Below are positions 1-6,689 of a stretch of 8,178 bases of DNA, in pieces (the stretch's first letter is position 1; the number at the start of each line of letters is the position of its first letter). Both the position numbers and the translations under genes were made by a program. Under the pieces are notes generated by a model. That model searched no databases and was not told the DNA's origin. It worked only from the letters and a program-made list of their open reading frames with translations. The DNA comes from Anaerolineae bacterium (GTDB lineage Bacteria; Chloroflexota; Anaerolineae; 4572-78; NAK82): the NCBI GenBank assembly GCA_030598425.1, contig JAUVPY010000093.1, positions 1 through 8,178 of the forward strand, in the 5' to 3' direction.

Positions 1-307
1 AACCCCAGCGACGCAAACCCACCAACATCAGCGCATCAGTCAACGTAAACAGAGTCAGTACGGTCGCCAGGTAAAGTGCGGCTCTCCCTCCTACCAATAA
101 CCACCAAAGGCTGGCAACACCTGCAATGGGAACCAGCGCTGCGCAGCCAATCAGCCAGCCGGGCCATTCGGCCGGCGCGTTGAGAGCCACCAGCACTTTG
201 TGCAGAAGGCGCTTCTCCAGATGAGTTGACGGCATGGCCGGGTCTGCGGAAGGAAGGGTGTGTTTGCTGGAGGAATCTATGGTGTGGGGCAGTGCAGAAT
301 CGGACAA
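1..307 (-). CDS. Membrane protein of unknown function, N-terminal part (runs off the left edge)
   Basis: The minus strand is open from 307 to the window edge, giving 102 codons of an N-terminus. A TTG at 307-305 is the first possible start, because an in-frame TAA lies four codons upstream. It has AAGG about seven bases before it. An in-frame ATG at 235-233 is the alternative but has no visible Shine-Dalgarno sequence. The first ~40 residues from the TTG are polar and rich in Ser, Thr and Pro. After a short basic stretch (HLEKRLLHK) come two hydrophobic segments, around WLIGCAALVPIAGVASLWW and AALYLATVLTLFTLTDALML, which look like membrane helices. It starts about 60 bp after the anti-sigma kinase gene on the same strand, so the two probably share an mRNA. 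That position would suit a membrane-bound partner such as a PP2C/SpoIIE-type phosphatase, but no catalytic domain lies inside the window and this is only a guess from position. Confidence 0.6.
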   Translation of the reverse strand, partial: MSDSALPHTIDSSSKHTLPSADPAMPSTHLEKRLLHKVLVALNAPAEWPGWLIGCAALVPIAGVASLWWLLVGGRAALYLATVLTLFTLTDALMLVGLRRWG

Positions 308-368
308 GATAGTACCTTACTTGAGGAAGTGCCGCCCATCAAACGGTCGGAAGGTCGCGGCCGATCAG

Positions 369-815
369 TCAGGCGTCCGTCCCCTTGCGTTTGACCATAG
401 TCAATACATTGCCAGCATCAGGCGTGAACTTAAAACGGACGTCGTCCATCAGTTTGCGTATCAGATAGAGCCCCAATCCACCCTCCTGGCGATCTCGAAG
501 CTCAGCGTCAACGTCGGGCTCAGGCACGCTTGATGGATCAAAAGCACAGCCACGGTCCCGGAGTGTCACCGTCAGTCCGTTGCCGTTAATCTGACACGTA
601 CATTCTATGTCACCGCGCCCCTCCCCGCCATAGGCATGCACAATAATATTAGTACACGCCTCGTCCACCGCCATTTCAACGGCATAGGCCGCGTCCGCGC
701 CCAAGCCAGCGGCTCCGGCAGCACGAGCTACAAACTCGCCGATTTCGGCTAGGTAACTGAACTGTCCAGGAAATGTCCTCGTCTGTGTTGACGAACTGGG
801 GGAGAAGTCATCCAT
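369..815 (-). CDS. RsbW/SpoIIAB-like anti-sigma factor, serine/threonine kinase (HATPase_c_2)
   Basis: This 148-residue protein has the size and motifs of the GHKL-fold anti-sigma kinases. The N box is at residues 47-62 (EMAVDEACTNIIVHAY, with the family Glu-52 and Asn-56). The Asp-Gly-like G1 box is DRGCAFDP at 87-94, and the glycine-rich ATP lid is GGLGLYLIRKLMDDV at 112-126. Family members bind ATP in the cytoplasm, hold a sigma factor inactive and phosphorylate an STAS-domain antagonist, so that partner switching controls a stress or developmental regulon. Neither a sigma factor nor an STAS gene is in the window, so the target is unknown. The ATG at 815 has a weak Shine-Dalgarno region; an in-frame TAG lies three bases upstream, so the start cannot be further out without a stop. 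The gene is first in a leftward unit with the membrane protein at 1-307. Confidence 0.88.
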   Translation of the reverse strand: MDDFSPSSSTQTRTFPGQFSYLAEIGEFVARAAGAAGLGADAAYAVEMAVDEACTNIIVHAYGGEGRGDIECTCQINGNGLTVTLRDRGCAFDPSSVPEPDVDAELRDRQEGGLGLYLIRKLMDDVRFKFTPDAGNVLTMVKRKGTDA

Positions 816-835
816 TAACTATCGCGTCGCGTCAC

Positions 836-853
836 AAGAAATAACCATTTCTT
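836..853 (-). promoter_or_regulatory. Hairpin in the leader of the anti-sigma kinase mRNA
   Basis: On the minus strand AAGAAAT and ATTTCTT form a perfect 7-bp A/T-rich stem around a GGTT loop, between the predicted transcription start (about 865) and the gene start at 815. The stem holds the ATG (848-846) of a possible 9-codon reading frame that ends in TAG at 821-819, three bases before the kinase start codon. The stem is weak and a regulatory role is inference. Confidence 0.35.
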
Positions 854-871
854 CCCAAGGAATACGCGCCG

Positions 872-900
872 ATTATAACACATCCCCGTCCATCGAACAA
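872..900 (-). promoter_or_regulatory. Sigma70-type promoter for the anti-sigma kinase unit
   Basis: Reading leftwards, the -35 box is TTGTTC (900-895), followed by a 17-bp spacer and a perfect TATAAT -10 box (877-872). TGT directly before the -10 box gives the TGn extended -10 element, which makes up for the poor -35. Transcription would start near 865, leaving a leader of about 50 nt before the ATG at 815. Confidence 0.7.
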
Positions 901-942
901 AGCAAGTAAGAGATGCAAAAAAGGATCGAAAAGAAATCGACC

Positions 943-971
943 TTGACAGTCCTCTTCCTTAGGTGTAAAAT
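943..971 (+). promoter_or_regulatory. Sigma70-type promoter for the DUF1385 gene
   Basis: A consensus TTGACA (943-948) is followed by exactly 17 bp and then TAAAAT (966-971), five of six matches to the -10 consensus. Transcription would start near 978, giving a leader of about 20 nt that contains AAGGGG (988-993) before the ATG at 999. The promoter is divergent from the one at 872-900; their -35 boxes are about 42 bp apart, so the two could share an operator. Confidence 0.78.
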
Positions 972-998
972 CGCAACAATCTTGTTTAAGGGGTACAA

Positions 999-1940
999 AT
1001 GGGAAAGCCATTTAATTACGGTGGACAAGCAGTCATCGAGGGGGTAATGATGCGCGGCTCCCAGAAGATGTGCGTAGCGGTCCGCGCGCCCGATAGTGAA
1101 ATCGTTATCCACTGTGAACCGCTCAATCCAAGAATCTATGCCAGCTTCATTGCAAAGATCCCCTTTGTGCGGGGATTAACGATGCTGTGGGACACGCTGG
1201 GTTTGGGGATTAGAACCCTGATGTTTTCGGCTGACGTGGCGATGGGCGAAGAAGAAGCCGAATTCTCCGGTCCCATCGCGTGGGGTACGATCGCCTTTTC
1301 CTTGGCAATGGCCGTTGCCATTTTTTTTGTGGGGCCCCTATTGCTGCTTGGCCTTCTGGACCGCTATATAGCCTCCAGTTTCGTCAGCAACGTGCTGGAA
1401 GGCGTCATCCGGATGGCCATGTTCTTAGGCTATGTCTGGGCCATCGGTTTTATCCCCGACATCCAACGAGTTTTCAGCTACCACGGCGCAGAGCATAAAA
1501 CCATAAACACATACGAAGCGGGTGACGAGTTGACCGTCGAGAGTGTCGGCGGTCACACCCTTATCCACCCGCGCTGTGGCACCTCCTTCGTGTTGGTTGT
1601 AATGGTCGTGTCGATTCTCGTTTTTTCCCTTTTGGGCCGCCCGCCTTTGCTACTGCGCATCGCATCGCGAATCGTTCTCATTCCTGTCATCGCTGGCATC
1701 GCCTACGAGTTCATCAAGTTCAGTGCAGCCCGTCAGGATCACTGGTTGATGCGGCTCCTCATCGCCCCAGGCCTCTGGCTCCAGAGTTTCACCACCCGCC
1801 AACCTGACGCTTCGATGCTCGAAGTGGCAATTGCGGCACTGCAACGCCTGCTGGTCGAAGAGCACTTGGTAGCTGCTGGCGAGACGGGGGCCGAACCCGT
1901 GGCCATTATCGGCACACCGACAGCCACAGCTGATGGGTGA
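999..1940 (+). CDS. DUF1385 / YqhQ-family membrane protein
   Basis: The 313-residue product matches the DUF1385 family (YqhQ of Bacillus, described as a predicted metal-dependent enzyme) along its length. Signature stretches are GGQAVIEGVMMRG at 8-20, FSYHGAEHKTINTYE at 159-173, HPRCGTSF at 190-197 and the C-terminal TTRQPDASMLEVAIAAL at 265-281. Conserved His and Cys residues (His-162, His-166, His-190, Cys-193) could bind a metal. Hydrophobic segments lie at about 94-120, 132-152, 195-213 and 222-240, so it is an integral membrane protein. The start follows AAGGGG with five bases between and the strong promoter at 943-971. The molecular function of the family is not established to my knowledge. 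The last ~25 residues, rich in Ala, Gly and Thr, extend past the conserved domain. Confidence 0.9.
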   Translation: MGKPFNYGGQAVIEGVMMRGSQKMCVAVRAPDSEIVIHCEPLNPRIYASFIAKIPFVRGLTMLWDTLGLGIRTLMFSADVAMGEEEAEFSGPIAWGTIAFSLAMAVAIFFVGPLLLLGLLDRYIASSFVSNVLEGVIRMAMFLGYVWAIGFIPDIQRVFSYHGAEHKTINTYEAGDELTVESVGGHTLIHPRCGTSFVLVVMVVSILVFSLLGRPPLLLRIASRIVLIPVIAGIAYEFIKFSAARQDHWLMRLLIAPGLWLQSFTTRQPDASMLEVAIAALQRLLVEEHLVAAGETGAEPVAIIGTPTATADG

Positions 1941-1986
1941 CCTGTTCCTCAGCCGCTGACGATTCAGTCGCCTTGGACAGCGCACT

Positions 1987-2012
1987 GGAGGCGAACCTGA
2001 CTCTTCACCTCC
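1987..2012 (+). other. Imperfect hairpin between the DUF1385 and TPR genes
   Basis: GGAGGCGAA (1987-1995) pairs with TTCACCTCC (2004-2012) around an 8-base loop, with one C-A mismatch. It lies 46 bases after the DUF1385 stop. There is no U-tract after it, so it is at best a weak transcription stop or an RNA-processing site. Confidence 0.25.
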
Positions 2013-2075
2013 GGCCCTTTGAGAGCAAAACGGTAACCTTTTGCACAGATTGATCAATACGCGAAGGGGTCAAAT

Positions 2076-2735
2076 ATGGCACCCACTTCCGACAAGCGTA
2101 GAGCTGCGCAACTCAACGAAGAGGGGCTGCTACGTTACCGCCGCTGGGAAGTGGAAGAAGCGGTACGGACGCTCCGTGAGGCCGCAGAGCTGGAACCTGA
2201 CCAGCCGGACTACCATCTAAACCTTGCCCGCGCGCTGGCTCGCTTCGGTGATTATGAAGGCACCCTACGAGCATTAGGCGACTTGTTGCGCACAGAGTCT
2301 GACCCTGTGCTGACTGAACGCTACGAGCGCCTTTTTGGAAATGCAATGGACGAGGTGGAGACATTGCTGACAGGGGTGATGACCCAGCATGATCTTCCCC
2401 TCGATGTCATCGGTGCAGCTATCCAGATGTGGATGGAGTACCGCATTGCAATAGGGCGTCGCCCCCTTGACACGAGTAATCCTACCTCCTGGGCAGCCGC
2501 CCTTGATCTGACAGTTCGAAAGGTTAACTTCCGCGACGCCCCTCTCCGAGAGATTGCGGAATGGTATGGCGCGCAGTCATCTACTGTTCGCAAGTTCCAT
2601 ATGAATCTGGTCAAAACCCTCGACGTGATGCCATGCGACTATCGCTATTTTCGAGGCGATCAAAACCCGCTGGATAAGCTGGTAGAAGCGGCTGCAATGC
2701 TCGAAGAACTGGAAGAACGATTTCGCAAACTTTGA
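2076..2735 (+). CDS. TPR protein with C-terminal cyclin-like/helix-turn-helix region
   Basis: The 219-residue protein is soluble, with no signal peptide or membrane segment. Residues 10-43 and 44-77 form two tetratricopeptide repeats (LNEEGLLRYRRWEVEEAVRTL, then DYHLNLARALARFGDYEGTL), a protein-protein interaction module. Residues ~108-183 are helical. They include LREIAEWYGAQSSTVRKFHM at 157-176, which has the pattern of a helix-turn-helix (short helix, AxxYGxxSSTVRK recognition helix) as in cyclin-like/TFIIB-type folds. The tail at 197-219 looks like a short acidic coiled coil. The start has GAAGGGG (2063-2069) six bases upstream. Its stop is 36 bp from mdh, so the two are probably in one transcript. 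The TPR call is good; DNA binding is inferred from pattern only, and no function can be named. Confidence 0.82.
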   Translation: MAPTSDKRRAAQLNEEGLLRYRRWEVEEAVRTLREAAELEPDQPDYHLNLARALARFGDYEGTLRALGDLLRTESDPVLTERYERLFGNAMDEVETLLTGVMTQHDLPLDVIGAAIQMWMEYRIAIGRRPLDTSNPTSWAAALDLTVRKVNFRDAPLREIAEWYGAQSSTVRKFHMNLVKTLDVMPCDYRYFRGDQNPLDKLVEAAAMLEELEERFRKL

Positions 2736-3701
<966 letters not shown>

Positions 3702-3744
3702 ACACCCGATTGCACGAGCTCAGTTCGGAAAAAGGTGACCCGCC

Positions 3745-3772
3745 TTGACCAGTACTTAGAATTCAGCATAAT
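3745..3772 (+). promoter_or_regulatory. Sigma70-type promoter for the LysM/propeller gene
   Basis: TTGACC (3745-3750), a 16-bp spacer and CATAAT (3767-3772) each match the consensus at five of six bases. Transcription would start near 3779, just before the ribosome binding site AGGAAG (3786-3791). It lies in the 98-bp gap after mdh and suggests that the large gene is expressed separately from mdh. Confidence 0.6.
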
Positions 3773-3799
3773 TTCCGTTGTTGATAGGAAGCCTTCCGG

Positions 3800-6487
3800 A
3801 TGATTGACAAGCTAACAGGATTGCTGCGTATGACTGCCCTTAACCTGGAAGAGCTATCTGGCGCGACGCCGTCAGATACCGACCAAGAAGAACCAGAGGG
3901 GCAACCGGCTGAAGACACACCAAGTGTCCCAACCGCTCCACCCACGGTGCCAACTCCGGGCGTTCGCACCTATGTGATTAAGGCCGGCGATACGCTGGGG
4001 GCCATTGCTCGAGAGATGTACGGTAGCGCGGCCAAGTATACAATAATTGCTGAGGCCAACAACATCACTGATTCACGCCGCATCTGGGTAGGGCAGGTAT
4101 TGACCATTCCGCCCTTGCCGGGTGAGGTCGAGGGCGTGGCCCCTGTAACGCCACCCCCGCCTTCGTACTGGCACCGTTTTCTAACCGCCGAACGAGAACA
4201 CTTTCGTTGGCTGCGGAGCCATCCCCTTATAGTCGCGATAACGCTTGGCTTGGCGATCGCCATCGTCATCGCCGAGCAATGGCTGACGAAAGCCTGGGGC
4301 TGGTTGACCACTCAAGTACGCTTCTACTGGCCCATCCTGGCCAGCCATCCGGTTGCGCTGATTGCCATAGTGCTGGCTTTGGGTTACCTGGTCTTCGGCT
4401 TGAATTGGCTACGATATATAGATGACTTCATACGTTGGGTTTGGCGCACCCTCAAGGAACGCCCGCGGCTGTCGGCCCTGGTTGGTGGCATCTTGTTAGT
4501 AATCGCGCTGTGGATAGCCAACAACTACGGCACGTGGATCGTCTTGCCTTTCTCAGTAGGGCAAACCGAGAGTACGCCATTGAACGGCGAAACCGTAGCA
4601 GCCCAGCTCATCGCAGAACTAAACCAGGTTGGCGTGGGTAATCCTACGCCGGTGCTCGTCTTGTGGGAACTTCAGGAGCCACGCACTTCGAGCGGACGAG
4701 TGACCGCCCGCCGCAGTCTCCCGCTGGAAGACTGCGACACCGTGCTGCAGGGACCGGGCAGCTTCACCCGGCGCTCTCAGCCCATCCCCCTCAGCCGGGT
4801 GCTTGCGGGCTCACAGGGTAGTCGCCTGGATTTGGGCAATTTATCCATCGGCGGTATAAGCATCCCTTCTCAAATCCTGACCCAATTTCTCACGAACGTG
4901 TTGCCCACCGGATATCGCGAGTTCAGTGGGCAAATCAATGAAAACGATGGTGAAGTGGAAATCTCCATCTCATCGAAGAACCCGTCCATGGCCTGGCGAA
5001 TCGCCGGGGCAAACGACATCCTTCCAGAGATGATAGAGTACCTGGCTCTGCGAATGGCGCTTGACCTAAATCCGGAACTCATCAAAGCCAGCGGTCTCGA
5101 CACAGCCCCTTCCGACAAAGACCTGGCCTTTGCCATGGGCAATCAGGCGTTTCGTCAGCAACGGTATCAGCGGGCGTATGCCTTTTACCGACTCGCCGAC
5201 CATTTTGCACCATTAGACGAAAAAGTTGACGTGATGTTAGGTCTCAGCTATTACCAGTTGGCCTCAGAGCAAGTCGGTGATGACCCAACTCGTTTCGGTG
5301 CCGCCCTGCAGGCTATGGAGGCCGCCGTGAGCGAGGATCCCAACGGCGATAGCAGCTTGCTGCGTCCCTATCTGGCCTGCATGTACCACAAAGCCGGCAT
5401 GCCAGACGACGCCGAAGCACAGCGCGCTATTTTCGACCGATACTTGCGACGCCTGGAATTCCAGGACTTTGATGTACGAGTGGATGCGCTCAAACAGGCA
5501 CCCCTGCGTGGCCCTGGCCGCCATCTTTCCGGTGTCGGCAACGACCTGATTTTCGTGGACGAGATGGGAAATATCGCTGGCGCGGAGGGTCGTCCTCTGG
5601 ACGCCAATCTGTTGCTTTCTGAGCAGAACCCCAGACAAATCGGACTTTACGGCGACTCCAACCTTCTGTTCATCTCACCGGACGGCACGCTGTTCACTTA
5701 CAATTTTACGACGCCTGAAGAGGCCGAGGCGCCAAGAGTGTTGATCGAAGGACGTGCGCTGAGGGGTGTGCAGCAGATTGGCACCTCCCCCAGCCAATTC
5801 GAGCGAACCAACCTTTTCCTTCTTAACCGCGAGGGAGAGGTCTACTGGTGTGAGCCAGACGCAGAGCCCGGCAGCATGCAGTCCTGCCCACCTCGGCGGG
5901 TCATAGAGGCGCCTGATGCAACACAGATCGTCGCAGCCGAAGACCAACTCTATATACTGGCCGCCGATGGAGCTGTGTGGCGCACCGAGATAAGCTTAAA
6001 CGGACGCAATTCAAATCCCCAGCCATTGACCCCCGCTGCGCCGGTTCAGGAGATGTTCGTGGCCGATGATGACACCCTCTATCTGCTCCACGACAACGGC
6101 AACGTGTGGCGCTATTACGACGACGGCCGAGCAGAAACTGAAGACCTTAAGCTAATTGATCAGGGGAATGGCACAGCCCAGATCTTCGCAGCAGGGAACT
6201 ACCTTTATCTGCTCAAGAGCGATGGAGCCATATGGAGAATCAGCAATCCACGCAATCCCAACCCAGATAGCGATCTTGCCGAGATCTCAATCCCGATGCA
6301 AGATACGACCATCCAGGAGATGTTTATCACCGTCCCAGCGGAAGACGCAGACGCCCCGGACCGTCGCAGTCTCTACCTCCTAACCGACCAACGCGTACTG
6401 CTTCAAGGCTCTGACACTGGTGAGGCGAGAGTAACGTTCGCGCCCGTAGCGGTTGCGTCCCCAGATCAGATGGCAGTCTCACAGTAG
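3800..6487 (+). CDS. LysM-domain membrane protein with TPR-like region and C-terminal seven-repeat beta-propeller
   Basis: The 895-residue protein is multidomain. Residues 1-55 are an acidic, Pro/Thr-rich linker. A LysM domain is at ~57-104 (YVIKAGDTLGAIAREMYG ... IWVGQVLTIPP), the usual peptidoglycan or glycan binding module. Three membrane helices follow at ~142-160, 183-203 and 224-242. Residues ~245-430 are an alpha/beta-looking region I do not recognise, starting with IVLPFSVGQ. Residues ~441-550 are helical and TPR-like (AFAMGNQAFRQQRYQRAYAFY; later LRPYLACMYHKAGMPDDAEA). Residues ~580-875 hold seven copies of a motif like LYLLxxDGxVWR, at 582, 621, 671, 716, 759, 801 and 857, as expected for a seven-bladed propeller. 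The start has AGGAAG eight bases upstream; an in-frame ATG at 3830 is less likely. The loop at 204-223 is strongly basic, which puts the C-terminal part outside the cell by the positive-inside rule. A structural or interaction role in the envelope is likely; no catalytic motif is visible. Confidence 0.88.
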   Translation: MIDKLTGLLRMTALNLEELSGATPSDTDQEEPEGQPAEDTPSVPTAPPTVPTPGVRTYVIKAGDTLGAIAREMYGSAAKYTIIAEANNITDSRRIWVGQVLTIPPLPGEVEGVAPVTPPPPSYWHRFLTAEREHFRWLRSHPLIVAITLGLAIAIVIAEQWLTKAWGWLTTQVRFYWPILASHPVALIAIVLALGYLVFGLNWLRYIDDFIRWVWRTLKERPRLSALVGGILLVIALWIANNYGTWIVLPFSVGQTESTPLNGETVAAQLIAELNQVGVGNPTPVLVLWELQEPRTSSGRVTARRSLPLEDCDTVLQGPGSFTRRSQPIPLSRVLAGSQGSRLDLGNLSIGGISIPSQILTQFLTNVLPTGYREFSGQINENDGEVEISISSKNPSMAWRIAGANDILPEMIEYLALRMALDLNPELIKASGLDTAPSDKDLAFAMGNQAFRQQRYQRAYAFYRLADHFAPLDEKVDVMLGLSYYQLASEQVGDDPTRFGAALQAMEAAVSEDPNGDSSLLRPYLACMYHKAGMPDDAEAQRAIFDRYLRRLEFQDFDVRVDALKQAPLRGPGRHLSGVGNDLIFVDEMGNIAGAEGRPLDANLLLSEQNPRQIGLYGDSNLLFISPDGTLFTYNFTTPEEAEAPRVLIEGRALRGVQQIGTSPSQFERTNLFLLNREGEVYWCEPDAEPGSMQSCPPRRVIEAPDATQIVAAEDQLYILAADGAVWRTEISLNGRNSNPQPLTPAAPVQEMFVADDDTLYLLHDNGNVWRYYDDGRAETEDLKLIDQGNGTAQIFAAGNYLYLLKSDGAIWRISNPRNPNPDSDLAEISIPMQDTTIQEMFITVPAEDADAPDRRSLYLLTDQRVLLQGSDTGEARVTFAPVAVASPDQMAVSQ

Positions 6488-6539
6488 TCATTCGAGACCG
6501 CTTATCGGGTGCATGATATCAGACAAACGTAACTGCTCC

Positions 6540-6636
6540 GGTGCCAGGCACTTTGGCGGCGACTTGGAGGGCAACACCGGCACATAGGCACCGTCATTTG
6601 CATTAAAAGGCACTTCTACATAAAGTGCCTGGCACC
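6540..6636. repeat. Perfect 15-bp inverted repeat (REP/BIME-like) upstream of pckA
   Basis: GGTGCCAGGCACTTT (6540-6554) and its exact reverse complement AAAGTGCCTGGCACC (6622-6636) enclose 67 bases. The core of each arm, GTGCC-A/T-GGCAC, is itself palindromic. The 3' arm can also fold with AGGCACTT at 6608-6615, an 8-bp stem with a 7-base loop, and CCGGTG (6538-6543) can pair with CACCGG (6575-6580). No coding frame is supported in the gap 6488-6689. The shape fits a REP-type intergenic repeat or the remains of a small non-autonomous element. It may also act as the 3' end of the upstream transcript, although no U-tract follows. Confidence 0.7.
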
Positions 6637-6689
6637 TATGCTAAGTAGTTAACAATAAACGATAACTTACTACACTAGGGAGGCTAACT

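Noticed and set aside
234..533. Plus-strand 99-codon frame overlapping the anti-sigma kinase and the left membrane gene
   Set aside because: It is antisense to two supported genes, and its translation has no domain-like pattern.
873..1112. Minus-strand 79-codon frame across the divergent promoter region
   Set aside because: It covers both predicted promoters and the start of the DUF1385 gene, and has no recognisable domain.
3787..3797. GGAAG-C-CTTCC palindrome over the ribosome binding site of the LysM gene
   Set aside because: A one-base loop cannot form a stable hairpin, and as an operator it is too short to argue for.
3702..3799. Rho-independent terminator after mdh
   Set aside because: I looked for a G/C-rich stem followed by a T-run and found none in this gap.
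6644..6671. AGTAGTTA ... TAACTTACT inverted repeat before pckA as an operator
   Set aside because: The arms need a one-base bulge and are A/T-rich in an A/T-rich leader, so chance pairing is likely.
6598..6676. Promoter candidates for pckA: TTGCAT-17-TAAAGT (6598-6626) and TTAACA-16-TACACT (6649-6676)
   Set aside because: The first matches the consensus poorly and overlaps the hairpin. The second would start transcription at about 6683, leaving no room for the AGGGAGG ribosome binding site in the mRNA. Neither is convincing.
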